A stretch of 61,777 nucleotides of DNA, taken from positions 1 to 61,777 of the forward strand of contig CAZIPT010000003.1 of the NCBI GenBank assembly GCA_964541375.1. Direction: 5' to 3'. A program made the translations under genes and the position numbers. The notes beneath the pieces are model-generated. The model worked only from the letters and a program-made list of their open reading frames with translations, was not told the origin of the DNA and made no database searches. Below, in pieces: positions 33,864 through 42,091 of the stretch. How positions within the stretch are numbered: position 1 is the stretch's first letter; the number at the start of each line of letters is the position of its first letter. This DNA comes from JBAXEO01 sp964541375. GTDB lineage: Bacteria; Actinomycetota; Coriobacteriia; Anaerosomatales; JAAXUF01.

Positions 33864-34813
33864 GAAGGCACCTCCGCAGCTTCGCGGTATTCAGCCTCGA
33901 GACGCTCCATCAGAACCGCGACCGTCGGGATGTCGTGGACGTCTGCGGCAGCCGAGCCCGCGAAGACCAACCCCTGCTCGACGTCGCCGCCCTGAGCCAT
34001 CTCAAGCTCGTTGATGATGCAGTACTCCTTGTGACACACCTTCAGACACGAGATGCACCGCTTGATGGGCGGGTAATCCTGCTCCTGCGTGCGCTGCCAG
34101 AAGGGATTCTTCAGCGCCCTGCCGGGAAGCCCAACCGGGCTCTTGACCAGCACGACGTCGTCGGGTGCCGCGTCGACGTACATCTGCTTGAACGCCTGCG
34201 GTGCCGACGACTCGACGGTCGCCGCGAACCGCGTCCCGATCTGGACTCCCGATGCCCCCAGTCGCAGCGTCTCGAAGATGCCGCGCCCCGTGGTGATTCC
34301 GCCAGCGCCGATGACCGGGATGCTGACCGCCGAGACGATCTCCGGCAGAAGGTCGAGCATCATCCGATCAGTGCCGAGATGCCCGCCGGCTTCGTAGCCT
34401 TCAACCACAACGGCTGACGCCCCGAACTTCTCGGACAGCTTCGCGACCCTGGGACTGCCGACGATCGGCACCATCGGCACCCCCGCCTCACGACACCATG
34501 TGAAGACGTCTCGCGAGAAGCCGGCGCCGGCGATCACCAGATCGATGCCTTCGTCCAGTGCCGCCTGAACCATCTCGCGGAACGCCTTGATGGCCACCAT
34601 GATGTTTACGCCGATGATTCCATCAGTGAGCGCCCGCGCCTTGCGGATCTCCCCGCGCAGTTCGTCGGGGGACAGTCCGCTTCCGGCGATGATACCGATG
34701 CCTCCCGCCTGTGCCACCGCCGCCGCGAGCGGAGAGAGGGAGATGCGCACCGCCATGCCGCCCTGGATGATTGGGAGCCTCGCAGTGCGGTTTCCGATGG
34801 TGAGGGTGGGCAT
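33860..34813 (-). CDS. NPD/FabK-like flavin oxidoreductase with four-cysteine C-terminal motif
   Basis: This is a TIM-barrel flavoprotein of the nitronate monooxygenase/FabK superfamily. It shows the N-terminal LPIIQGGMAVRISLSPLAAA, the EGYEAGGHLGTD phosphate-binding part, GAGGITTGRGIFETLRLGA and QIGTRF. Unlike the true FabK encoded nearby, it has a C-terminal cluster CISCLKVCHKEYC, which could hold an iron-sulfur cluster or zinc. Length from ATG 34813 is 317 residues; GTG at 34819 with AAAGG seven bases upstream, or GTG at 34840, are alternative starts. It is translationally coupled to fabF. The reaction is unknown; an electron-transfer or acyl-chain reductase role in fatty-acid synthesis is inference. 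Confidence 0.85.
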   Translation of the reverse strand: MPTLTIGNRTARLPIIQGGMAVRISLSPLAAAVAQAGGIGIIAGSGLSPDELRGEIRKARALTDGIIGVNIMVAIKAFREMVQAALDEGIDLVIAGAGFSRDVFTWCREAGVPMVPIVGSPRVAKLSEKFGASAVVVEGYEAGGHLGTDRMMLDLLPEIVSAVSIPVIGAGGITTGRGIFETLRLGASGVQIGTRFAATVESSAPQAFKQMYVDAAPDDVVLVKSPVGLPGRALKNPFWQRTQEQDYPPIKRCISCLKVCHKEYCIINELEMAQGGDVEQGLVFAGSAAADVHDIPTVAVLMERLEAEYREAAEVPS

Positions 34814-34864
34814 ATCCACAGACGGACCTTTCGGGGTCACGGGGGCCTTAGGAGTACGTGACTA

Positions 34865-34894
34865 CACCCGGTGACCGCGAGCGGCCACCGGGTG
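34865..34894 (-). terminator. Hairpin downstream of acpP
   Basis: A 9-bp stem CACCCGGTG/CACCGGGTG with further inner pairing CCGC/GCGG and no clear U-tract. It lies between acpP and the flavoprotein gene, so it could stop part of the transcription and raise acyl carrier protein output relative to downstream genes. Confidence 0.5.
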
Positions 34895-34910
34895 GTTACG
34901 TGTTTGGGGA

Positions 34911-35150
34911 CTAGCCGTTCGAGTCGATGTAGGCAACCGCATCGCCAACGGTCTTGATGCTCTCTGCATCCTCATCGGGGATGGAGATGCCGAACTCCTC
35001 CTCAAGCGCCATGACCAGCTCGACGATATCGAGCGAGTCGGCGCCGAGGTCGTCGACGAACGCTGCATCTTCGACCACGTCGTCTTCCTCGACGTTAAGC
35101 TGCTCGACGATGACGGCCTTGACCTTCTCCAAAATCTCTTCGCGCTCCAT
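34911..35150 (-). CDS. acpP: Acyl carrier protein
   Basis: ACP carries growing acyl chains on a 4'-phosphopantetheine arm. The 79-residue acidic product has the attachment motif GADSLDIVELVMALEEEFG with its Ser near residue 37 and the usual four-helix pattern. ATG at 35150 is chosen because GGAGGT lies seven bases before it, and the in-frame GTG at 35159 is part of that site. It sits inside the fab operon. Confidence 0.97.
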   Translation of the reverse strand: MEREEILEKVKAVIVEQLNVEEDDVVEDAAFVDDLGADSLDIVELVMALEEEFGISIPDEDAESIKTVGDAVAYIDSNG

Positions 35151-35220
35151 GCAACACACCTCCTTCCGAGTCTCACCAGCGGACTATGTCTCGGGCAAAT
35201 CGGTCGCCCGCTAGCGCACT

Positions 35221-35973
35221 TTACGTAAACGTCATCCCGCCGTCGATAGCCAGTGTCTGACCGGTGACGTAGCGGGCCTCGTCACTCGCAAGAAACGCGA
35301 CAGCGACCGCCACGTCATCAGGCGAGCCGAACGAGCGCATAGCGATGGTCTGCTTGGCAGCTTCGCGAACGTTCTCGGGAAGCTTCGCGGTCATGGCCGT
35401 CTCGATGAACCCTGGGGCCACAGCGTTTGCACGGACTCCCCTGCTGGCAAGCTCCTTTGCCGTGCTCTTGGTCAGGGCGATCACGCCCGCCTTAGCTGCA
35501 GCGTAGTTAGCCTGACCGGCGTTGCCGACAAGGCCGATGACGGAGGCCACGTTCACAATCGCACCGGTGCGGGCCTTCATCATCACTTTGCCCGCCGCAC
35601 GGGTGCAGTAGAAGACGCCCGTGAGGTTGGTGGAGATCACCGCAGCCCAGTCAGCGTCGCTCATGCGAACGATGAGCCCGTCGCGAGTGATCCCGGCATT
35701 GTTCACCAGTACGTCGAGCGCGCCGAACCTCTCGAGCACCGTGGAAACGAGCGCTTCGCACTGCTCCGAGTCGGTCACGTCCGCCGGAAACGCGGCCGCC
35801 GACCCGCCAGCACCTTCGATCTCAGCGACAACGCTCTCAGCATCGGCCTCGGTCCCAGGGTAGTAGTTGACCGCGACGACGGCGCCCTCGCTGGCGAGTC
35901 GAAGGGCGATTCTGGCTCCGATGCCGCTCGACGCGCCCGTCACGAGCGCGACCTTGCCGGCTAATCTGCTCAC
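35221..35973 (-). CDS. fabG: 3-oxoacyl-ACP reductase FabG
   Basis: FabG reduces 3-oxoacyl-ACP with NADPH. The 250-residue short-chain dehydrogenase has the cofactor motif VTGASSGIGARIAL, NNAGITRDGLI, the catalytic Ser in NVASVIGLVGNAGQ and YAAAK, and the family ending VTGQTLAIDGGMTF. GTG at 35973 overlaps the fabD stop by four bases (GTGA). Confidence 0.96.
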   Translation of the reverse strand: MSRLAGKVALVTGASSGIGARIALRLASEGAVVAVNYYPGTEADAESVVAEIEGAGGSAAAFPADVTDSEQCEALVSTVLERFGALDVLVNNAGITRDGLIVRMSDADWAAVISTNLTGVFYCTRAAGKVMMKARTGAIVNVASVIGLVGNAGQANYAAAKAGVIALTKSTAKELASRGVRANAVAPGFIETAMTAKLPENVREAAKQTIAMRSFGSPDDVAVAVAFLASDEARYVTGQTLAIDGGMTFT

Positions 35974-36887
35974 GATACCTCCTCGATGATTGCCTCCAGG
36001 CCTGCCGCCTCGACAGCGACCGGAGTCGCCCCCTCGACGCGCTTCGCCAGCCCCGCGAGCACTGCTCCCGGACCGGCTTCGATCAGTGTTGCCGGGCCCT
36101 CGGCGACCAGTGCCTGCATCGTCTCGGTCCAGCGCACGGGTGAGGTCATTTGCAACATGAGCCGCGAACGCAGCTCCTCAGCATCGGTCGATGGCGTGGG
36201 GTCGGTGTTCGACAGAACGGGATAGCTCGCCTCCTGGAAGGCGGTCTGCGAAAGAAGTCGGCCGAAGGACTCGGCCGCCCCGGCCATCAATGGAGAGTGG
36301 AAGGGTCCCGAGACCTCCAGCGGCACCACACGTCGCGCGCCTGTAGCCGCAAGCGCCGATGCTGCCGCGGAAACCCCGTCGTGCGTTCCGGAGATCACGA
36401 CCTGCCCCTGCGAGTTGTCGTTGGCAACCCAGACCCCCGGAATGCCCGCGAGCGTGTCGGCCACCAAGCCGGCCTCCAGGCCGAGCACCGCCGACATGGT
36501 GCCCGGGGACTCCACCGTCGCCTGGGCCATGTACCTACTGCGCTCGACCACAAGCTCAAGGCCGGCCTCCGGAGAGAACACGTCGGCCACTGCGAGGGCC
36601 GCGAGCTCACCCAGAGAGTGCCCCGCCACCGCAAAGGGAGCAACGCCGCTCGCGAGCAGTGTCACGCCCCACGCCCAGTCGCAGAGGAAGAGCAGTGGTT
36701 GGGCGACTCTCGTATCAGCCAGCTCGGATGGAGTACCTGAGCGAGAGATCGTGCGCAGGTCGAAACCGGAGAGAGCCTCCGCTGCATCGAGCAATCGCCC
36801 GAGGGAGTCCAGCTCCGGAAGATCGTCCACCATTCCAACGCGCTGAGATCCCTGTCCGGGAAAGACGAGTGCTGCACGCCCACTCAT
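35970..36887 (-). CDS. fabD: Malonyl-CoA:ACP transacylase FabD
   Basis: FabD moves malonyl groups from CoA to ACP. The 305-residue product has FPGQGSQRVGM at the N-terminus, the nucleophile elbow GHSLGELAAL near residue 90, the conserved Arg in ERSRYMAQA, and the catalytic His in SGPFHSPLM. ATG at 36887 lies four bases after the fabK stop; the ribosome site is weak, suggesting coupling to fabK translation. Confidence 0.96.
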   Translation of the reverse strand: MSGRAALVFPGQGSQRVGMVDDLPELDSLGRLLDAAEALSGFDLRTISRSGTPSELADTRVAQPLLFLCDWAWGVTLLASGVAPFAVAGHSLGELAALAVADVFSPEAGLELVVERSRYMAQATVESPGTMSAVLGLEAGLVADTLAGIPGVWVANDNSQGQVVISGTHDGVSAAASALAATGARRVVPLEVSGPFHSPLMAGAAESFGRLLSQTAFQEASYPVLSNTDPTPSTDAEELRSRLMLQMTSPVRWTETMQALVAEGPATLIEAGPGAVLAGLAKRVEGATPVAVEAAGLEAIIEEVS

Positions 36888-36891
36888 CGGG

Positions 36892-37842
36892 CTACCCGGC
36901 CTCAGGGATCGAGCCGAGAGTGCGCATCACGGCCTCGGCGCCCGTCATCAGATCGTCGACGATAGCAGCCGCCGATTGGATCTCGCAGACCAGCGCCGAG
37001 GACTGACCCGCCATGAGCGAGCCCATATCCGTGTCACCGGTGCGCATTGCAAGCGCGAGCTTGCCGCTGCCAAGAGCCTCGATCTCTTCCGCCTGGTTGT
37101 TGCGGTCGAGCACTTCGATCTGCCGAGAAAGCTTGTTCTTCAAGACCCTGACCGGGTGGCCGGTTGAGCGTCCGGTCACGACGGTATCGCGGTCTTTGGC
37201 ACGTATGACCTGCGCCTTGACGTCGGGGTGAATCGTGCACTCCTCGGCGCACATGAAGCGCGTGCCGACCTGAACGCCTTCGGCGCCCAGCGCAAACGCT
37301 GCAGCCATCCCACGCCCATCAGCGATTCCGCCGGCGGCGACAACCGGGATTCCCACCGCGTCAACCAGCTGCGGGACGAGCACCATCGTGGTCAAGTCCC
37401 CGATGTGTCCCCCCGCCTCCATACCTTCACCAATGATCGCGTCCGCGCCGATTGACTCCATCCGCTTGGCCAGCGCAACCGAAGGCGCGATCGGCAGGAC
37501 CTTGATTCCCTGCTCCTTGAGAGCGGCCATATACTTGCCCGGGTTACCCGCGCCGGTGGTGACCACCCCGACGCCCTCTTCGAGCACCATGGCGACGATA
37601 TCGTCGATATGTGGGGTGAGCAGCATAAGGTTCACGCCGAACGGCCTGTCCGTAAGCAGCTTCGCGTTGCGAATCTCACTCCGCAGTACGTCCGTGGGCA
37701 TCTGGCCGGCACCGATGATGCCCAGTGCCCCCGCGTTGGAGACCGCCGCTGCCAGCTCCGCGGTGGCTGTCCAAGCCATACCGCCCTGGATGAGCGGATG
37801 CTCGACGCCGAGAAGCCTGCTGAGCCGGGTGTGAAACGCCAT
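36892..37842 (-). CDS. fabK: Enoyl-ACP reductase II FabK
   Basis: FabK is the FMN-dependent enoyl-ACP reductase that completes each fatty-acid elongation cycle, replacing FabI in many Gram-positive anaerobes. The 316-residue product closely follows FabK: LIQGGMAWTATAELAAAVSN, LTDRPFGVNLMLLTPHIDDI, TTGAGNPGKYM, GEGMEAGGHIGDLTT, AAGGIADGRGMAAA and GVQVGTRFMCAEEC. ATG at 37842 is one base after fabH and has AAAGGGG upstream. No fabI or fabL is in the window. Confidence 0.94.
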   Translation of the reverse strand: MAFHTRLSRLLGVEHPLIQGGMAWTATAELAAAVSNAGALGIIGAGQMPTDVLRSEIRNAKLLTDRPFGVNLMLLTPHIDDIVAMVLEEGVGVVTTGAGNPGKYMAALKEQGIKVLPIAPSVALAKRMESIGADAIIGEGMEAGGHIGDLTTMVLVPQLVDAVGIPVVAAGGIADGRGMAAAFALGAEGVQVGTRFMCAEECTIHPDVKAQVIRAKDRDTVVTGRSTGHPVRVLKNKLSRQIEVLDRNNQAEEIEALGSGKLALAMRTGDTDMGSLMAGQSSALVCEIQSAAAIVDDLMTGAEAVMRTLGSIPEAG

Positions 37843-37843
37843 G

Positions 37844-38851
37844 CTAGTGATCCCCTTTGTCCGGGACGGTCATGGTCCATCGAATGGTTACGGCGCCCCA
37901 TGTGAGGCCCGCGCCGAATCCGACCAGAGCGATGAGGTCGCCGGGCTGAAGTCGCCCGCTAGTATACAGGTCGTCCAGAGCAAGCGGGATCGATGCCGCC
38001 GACGTGTTGCCGGTGTTCTCCACGTTGGAGTAGACGCGCTCGTCGGCGATTCCCAAGCGCTCTTCAATGGTGTCCAGGATGCGCTTGTTCGCCTGATGAG
38101 GCACCAGCCAGGCAAGGTCAGCCACGCTGTTTCCCGTCGCCTCAAGAGCATGAACGGTGGCCTTGGGAATCTTGCGGACGGCGAACTTGTAGACTTCGTT
38201 GCCGTTCATACGGAGATACTGCTGGCGGTTGCGGATGCGCTCCTCGGTGCAAGGTGCCGCCGAGCCGCCTGCGGGCACTATGAGAAGGTCGCCACCGGCG
38301 CCATCTGCACCGAGCTCGATGGCTAGTACGCCCGCCTTCTCGGAGGCGCGAAGCACGACCGCTCCGGCACCGTCGCCGAATAGTACGCACGTCGCACGGT
38401 CGGTGAAGTCGACATGCCTTGTGAGCGCGTCCGCACCGATGACCAGCACCGTCTGGTGACGACCAGACTCGATGGCTGTGGTTCCCGCGTGTAAGGCGTA
38501 GATGAATCCCGAGCAGGCCGCATTGACGTCGTATGCGGGGCATTCCAGACCGAGTTTGGTTTGTGCAACACAAGCGGTCGATGGAAAGAGATAGTCCGGC
38601 GATGAGGTTCCGACGATCAACAGATCGACTTCGCTCGCGGACACGCCCGCGCATGCCAAAGCCCGCTCGGCAGCGCGTGCAGCCAGATCCGACGTGGCGT
38701 CATGGTCGTCAGCGATGTGACGCTCGCTGATCCCGGTGCGCGACATGATCCACTCGTCGGACGTGTCGACCATCCGTTCGAGATCCTTGTTCGTCAGGAC
38801 CTTCTCGGGCAGGTACGACCCGGTCCCGATGATGGTTGCGAAGGGTGACAT
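37844..38851 (-). CDS. fabH: 3-oxoacyl-ACP synthase III FabH
   Basis: FabH starts fatty-acid synthesis by condensing acyl-CoA with malonyl-ACP. The 335-residue product has DEWIMSRTGISERH, the catalytic Cys in NAACSGFIYAL, His in VPHQANKRI and Asn in ENTGNTSAASIP, the full triad. FabH primer choice decides straight or branched chains, but this cannot be read here. ATG at 38851 has AAGGAAG eleven bases upstream. First gene after the candidate promoter and operator-like repeat at 38928-38957. Confidence 0.96.
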   Translation of the reverse strand: MSPFATIIGTGSYLPEKVLTNKDLERMVDTSDEWIMSRTGISERHIADDHDATSDLAARAAERALACAGVSASEVDLLIVGTSSPDYLFPSTACVAQTKLGLECPAYDVNAACSGFIYALHAGTTAIESGRHQTVLVIGADALTRHVDFTDRATCVLFGDGAGAVVLRASEKAGVLAIELGADGAGGDLLIVPAGGSAAPCTEERIRNRQQYLRMNGNEVYKFAVRKIPKATVHALEATGNSVADLAWLVPHQANKRILDTIEERLGIADERVYSNVENTGNTSAASIPLALDDLYTSGRLQPGDLIALVGFGAGLTWGAVTIRWTMTVPDKGDH

Positions 38852-38927
38852 CAGTTGAGGCGCTTCCTTGTGTAGTGGTGCGTCGTGTCGAACTGCAAGA
38901 GCTGTTGGACAGGGTTTGCGTCGGCGA

Positions 38928-38957
38928 AGTGTACACGACCCGTGTCGGATAGATGAA
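38928..38957 (-). promoter_or_regulatory. Promoter candidate with inverted repeat before fabH
   Basis: Minus-strand TTCATC (38957-38952) and TACACT (38933-38928) with an 18-base spacer. A perfect inverted repeat ACACG-3-CGTGT (38933-38945) lies in the spacer and touches the -10, where a repressor of fatty-acid synthesis could act. The regulator is not identified. Confidence 0.35.
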
Positions 38958-38969
38958 GTACCGGGCGGT

Positions 38970-39971
38970 CTAGTTCTCGGAGACAGCGGCAGCGATCTGC
39001 TGCGTCAGTCCCCCACGCCCCGCCTGGGCCGCCACGCGGATAGCACTCGAGATGGCTGTGGCCTTAGATGACCCGTGCCCGATGATGCAGACACCGGCCA
39101 CCCCGAGAAGGGGCGCACCACCATACGTGTCAGGATCGAGCCGGCTGCGGAGCCGATTGAGCGCGGGTTTGAGCACCGCCGACGCCGCAGTGTTGATCGG
39201 CGTCGAGGTGATGGCGTCCTTGACCTGCCCCAACAGGATCTTGCTGGTTCCTTCTAGAACCTTGAGCACCACGTTGCCGGTGAACCCGTCAGTCACAATG
39301 ACATCCGAGACACCCGCCAGGACGTCGCGCCCCTCTACGTTACCGATGAAGTGCGGGATCCGCTCGGCCATCAATGCGTGAGCGTCCTGGGCAAGCTGCG
39401 ATCCCTTGCTTGGCTCCTCGCCGATGTTGAGTAGCGCGATGCGGGGGCCGATCACGCCCAACACGACGTTAGCGTATGCGGCGCCCATCTGCGCGAACTG
39501 AAGCAGGTTCTGCGGCTTGCAGTCAGCGTTTGCGCCGACGTCCAAGAGCACGCACGGTGGGCCCGCGGTGGGAACCACGGTGGCGATCGCCGGCCGATTC
39601 ACGCCCGGGATGCGCCCCATGATCAGCGTTGCCGCCGCCATCGCTGCGCCCGTGTTGCCCGCCGAGAAGAACGCGTCCGCACGCCCTTCCTTGACCAGCC
39701 GGGCGCCGACAACGATCGAGGAGTCCTTCTTGTTCCTCACGGCGCTCGCTGCATGCTCGTGCATCTCGATGATCTCGGCGCAGACGACCGGCTCCACTCG
39801 ATCCTGGTGCATGGCAGCGAAAGGCTCGACGACATCGGCCGGGCCCGTGAGCAGGACACGGAGCCCCGAGTCGGCCGAAAGCGCGGACGCGACGCCCACG
39901 AGAACCTCACCCGGAGCATTGTCGCCGCCGACTGCGTCAACGGCCACCGTCACGGGACGGCTATCTGACAT
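38970..39971 (-). CDS. plsX: Phosphate acyltransferase PlsX
   Basis: PlsX converts acyl-ACP to acyl-phosphate for glycerolipid synthesis. The 333-residue protein has VAVDAVGGDNAPGEVLVGV at the start, ARLVKEGRADAFFSAGNTGA near residue 95, LLDVGANADCKP, GEEPSKGS and IVTDGFTGNVVLK. ATG at 39971 is preceded by GAGAGAGGG; the frame extension to 40076 is not conserved. The order rpmF-plsX-fabH-fabK-fabD-fabG-acpP-fabF is typical of Firmicutes and Coriobacteriia. Confidence 0.96.
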   Translation of the reverse strand: MSDSRPVTVAVDAVGGDNAPGEVLVGVASALSADSGLRVLLTGPADVVEPFAAMHQDRVEPVVCAEIIEMHEHAASAVRNKKDSSIVVGARLVKEGRADAFFSAGNTGAAMAAATLIMGRIPGVNRPAIATVVPTAGPPCVLLDVGANADCKPQNLLQFAQMGAAYANVVLGVIGPRIALLNIGEEPSKGSQLAQDAHALMAERIPHFIGNVEGRDVLAGVSDVIVTDGFTGNVVLKVLEGTSKILLGQVKDAITSTPINTAASAVLKPALNRLRSRLDPDTYGGAPLLGVAGVCIIGHGSSKATAISSAIRVAAQAGRGGLTQQIAAAVSEN

Positions 39972-40066
39972 GTTGGCCCTCTCTCGATCACCAGTTGGTC
40001 TCCCGCGGCTTGCGCGGACATCCCGAAACGACGCAAAACGCCGACATTGACCAAATCGTTCAGAGC

Positions 40067-40075
40067 ATTCTAGCA
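40067..40075 (-). promoter_or_regulatory. Extended -10 promoter candidate for plsX
   Basis: Minus-strand TGCTAGAAT is an extended -10 (TGnTAGAAT), 95 bases before the plsX ATG; the -35 region is weak. The 240-base gap 39972-40211 otherwise holds only this and the rpmF terminator. Confidence 0.5.
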
Positions 40076-40098
40076 ACCATCAAATCCGAGAACGAAGC

Positions 40099-40132
40099 GG
40101 CCGACCCCACCCGAATGCCGGGTTGGTCGGCC
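40099..40132 (-). terminator. Terminator hairpin after rpmF
   Basis: An 8-bp outer stem GGCCGACC/GGTCGGCC encloses an inner ACCCG/CGGGT stem with loop GCATT, followed by GCTTCGTTCTC. It separates rpmF from the plsX-fab transcription unit. Confidence 0.65.
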
Positions 40133-40211
40133 ACTGCAACTTGAAAGCCGTCTACGGAGCTTCGACTGCAACCATCTGCTGGTCCCGCACATCGAAGCGT
40201 GTCTCGCCGCA

Positions 40212-40388
40212 CTACTCGGTATCGATGACCTCGCGGTCCTTGTAGAAGCCGCACGTCGGGCAGACCCGATGCGGCAGCTTGACCTCGTGGCACTGCGGAC
40301 ACGTGGACTTGGCCGGCGCGGTCAACACGCTCGATGAGCGGCGACTATGGGTCTTCATTCGGCCGGTCTTGCGCTTCGGTACTGCCAT
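40212..40388 (-). CDS. rpmF: Ribosomal protein L32
   Basis: L32 is a small 50S protein. The 58-residue product begins MAVPKRKTGRMKTHSRRS and contains a Cys4 zinc ribbon CPQCHEVKLPHRVCPTCG, the zinc-binding form. ATG at 40388 has GGAAGGAAC upstream. It follows the DUF177 gene, the usual pairing. Confidence 0.96.
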   Translation of the reverse strand: MAVPKRKTGRMKTHSRRSSSVLTAPAKSTCPQCHEVKLPHRVCPTCGFYKDREVIDTE

Positions 40389-40477
40389 TGGAGCCGTTCC
40401 TTCCGTCAATGCGCCACATCACGCCAGCGCTCATCGTATCAACACGGTTCGGCGACCCTACGGCCGCACGAACAAAA

Positions 40478-40486
40478 ATGATAGCA
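40478..40486 (-). promoter_or_regulatory. Extended -10 promoter candidate for rpmF
   Basis: Minus-strand TGCTATCAT (TGnTATCAT) in the gap between the DUF177 gene and rpmF, about 90 bases before rpmF. No clear -35. Confidence 0.45.
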
Positions 40487-40550
40487 CGCGTCTGCGCGGT
40501 TGGGTAGAAGAATCGCCGGGCCTATCCGGAATCAACCGAACCGCGCGATG

Positions 40551-41096
40551 CTACGGCGCCTCACTTGCCGCCTCATCCTCAAGAAGCACCCCAAGAGCCG
40601 CGAACGGGTGGTCATTATCTGTGCCGGAGGTGCAAGCGCAGGGTCCCGCATTCAGATCGGCCCCACAGGTCGCGCAAAGCCCGGCACATTCTTCGTCGTG
40701 TACCGGTGCGAAGGGAGCCTCCAACACCAACGCGACCATCAACGAAGGGAGTACGTCGACGATTCCGTCGGCGCCAAGAAGTTCGTAGTCCTGATCCTCG
40801 GGAATGCCATCTTCCTTGCCCGGTTCGACGTAGAACCCGTCCACTTCGCCCTCGATCGAGAACGGGAACTCGCATAGACAGCGGGAGCACGTCCCTACCA
40901 CGTCGGCCACGACTCGTCCACCGCTCACCACGCTGGTGCCGGTGTGGGTGAGCCAGATGTCGAACCGCGCCGGCGACTGGAGTACAAAGATCTCGTCGCC
41001 TACTTGCAGCTTGTCGAGCGGAAACACGTCGGAGACCTCGATGGTGGCGCCGAGGTCGTCGAGGATAGAGGTCAGATTGACCAGGTAGTTGTCCAT
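40551..41096 (-). CDS. DUF177/YceD family protein
   Basis: This is a 181-residue member of the DUF177 family, encoded before rpmF in most bacteria and linked to 23S rRNA accumulation in plants and bacteria. Visible features are the CSRCLCEFPFSIEGEV motif near residue 70, the ELLGADGIVDVLPSLMVALVLEAPF block, and a C-terminal Cys-rich segment CAGLCATCGADLNAGPC typical of the family. It has an acidic tail. Molecular function is not established. A ribosome-site-like AGGAGAG lies 13 bases before the ATG. Confidence 0.9.
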   Translation of the reverse strand: MDNYLVNLTSILDDLGATIEVSDVFPLDKLQVGDEIFVLQSPARFDIWLTHTGTSVVSGGRVVADVVGTCSRCLCEFPFSIEGEVDGFYVEPGKEDGIPEDQDYELLGADGIVDVLPSLMVALVLEAPFAPVHDEECAGLCATCGADLNAGPCACTSGTDNDHPFAALGVLLEDEAASEAP

Positions 41097-41122
41097 GGGG
41101 ACTGCCGTACTCTCCTGAAAGG

Positions 41123-41584
41123 CTACTGCCGCTGCCCGCCGACTTTGCCCTGAAGACGGTCACGTCCACGCTGAACTGCGGTCAGTAGCTTGCCGAGGTT
41201 GACCTCGAGGTTGGCGAGCATCTCGTCGGCGTAGTCCTCGGCGCCGAGCCGTACCTCTCGCTCTTGGGTGCGCGCTTTGTCCATGATGTCGGCGGCCTGT
41301 GCCTCGGCGAGCCGGACCACTTCCGTCTCGTTGGCAAGCGCCTGTGCGCGATCGCGAGCGTCCTCCAGGATGCGGTTGGCCTCCTTCTCGGCCTCTTCCA
41401 GCATCTCCTGACGCTCCTTGACGATCCAGCGAGCCTGCTTCAGCTCATCGGGATACTGCGCGCGTATCTCGTCGATGATCTCGTAGACCTTGTCCGGGTC
41501 GACCATCTTGTTGCTTGAGAACGGGACTGTACGTGCGTTGTCCACGATCTCTTCAACTCGGTCGATCAGGGCCATGATATCCAT
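41123..41584 (-). CDS. DivIVA-like / ATPase-type coiled-coil protein
   Basis: This is a 153-residue, highly charged, mostly helical protein. A conserved N-terminal part (MDIMALIDRVEEIVDNARTV, then FSSNKMVDPDKVYEIIDEIR) leads into a long predicted coiled coil (about 45-145) rich in Glu, Ala and Arg. This matches small DivIVA-like or V-type ATPase subunit H-like proteins encoded before coaD in actinobacteria. Role in cell division or membrane organisation is inferred from relatives. ATG at 41584 has GGGAGG eight bases upstream. Confidence 0.75.
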   Translation of the reverse strand: MDIMALIDRVEEIVDNARTVPFSSNKMVDPDKVYEIIDEIRAQYPDELKQARWIVKERQEMLEEAEKEANRILEDARDRAQALANETEVVRLAEAQAADIMDKARTQEREVRLGAEDYADEMLANLEVNLGKLLTAVQRGRDRLQGKVGGQRQ

Positions 41585-41596
41585 GAAACAGCCTCC

Positions 41597-42091
41597 CTAA
41601 CGGGCTTCATTCACTTTGCGCTCGAGCGCATCACACACCACGTCGGGCACCAGGCCCCGAACCGCCCCGCCGTGCCAGGCGATCTCCCTTACTGCAGAAG
41701 AACTCAAGTACATGTACTCCGGTATCGCCATGATGAACATGGTCTCAATCTTTGAATCCAGGCGCCAGTTCAAAGCGGCCATCTGGAACTCAAGCTCGAA
41801 GTCCGTGACGACGCGAAGTCCCTTGATTATGACCGATGCGCCCACTTGTTCCGCAAAGTTAACCAACAGGGTATCAAAAGGCCGCACCGTCACGTTGGGA
41901 AGATGCGCCGTAGCCCGCTGAACAAGGTCGACTCGCTCGTCGATTGTGAATAGCGGTCCGCTGCCGTTCTTCTTCTCGGACTGCGCTACTCCGACCACGA
42001 GTTCGTCGAAGATGCCTGCCGCTCGCTCGATGATGTCGAGGTGCCCGGAAGTGATCGGGTCGAAGGTTCCCGGAACGATGCCCCGCTTCAC
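41597..42091 (-). CDS. coaD: Phosphopantetheine adenylyltransferase
   Basis: CoaD makes dephospho-CoA from 4'-phosphopantetheine and ATP. The 164-residue product has GIVPGTFDPITSGHLDIIER with the nucleotidyltransferase HxGH-type motif (TSGH), VIIKGLRVVTDFE, and SSSAVREIAWHGG. GTG at 42091 is chosen because it gives the family start, has GGGGAGGGG upstream and overlaps the rsmD stop by four bases. The upstream extension to 42181 is inside rsmD. Confidence 0.96.
   Translation of the reverse strand: MKRGIVPGTFDPITSGHLDIIERAAGIFDELVVGVAQSEKKNGSGPLFTIDERVDLVQRATAHLPNVTVRPFDTLLVNFAEQVGASVIIKGLRVVTDFELEFQMAALNWRLDSKIETMFIMAIPEYMYLSSSAVREIAWHGGAVRGLVPDVVCDALERKVNEAR

Noticed and set aside
35219..35229. 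Palindrome TTTACGTAAA at the fabG stop
   Set aside because: Short, overlaps the TAA stop codon of fabG, has no loop and no other copy was seen; probably chance.
39972..40211. Possible small gene between rpmF and plsX
   Set aside because: Only very short frames without ribosome sites exist; the gap is explained by the rpmF terminator and the plsX promoter.
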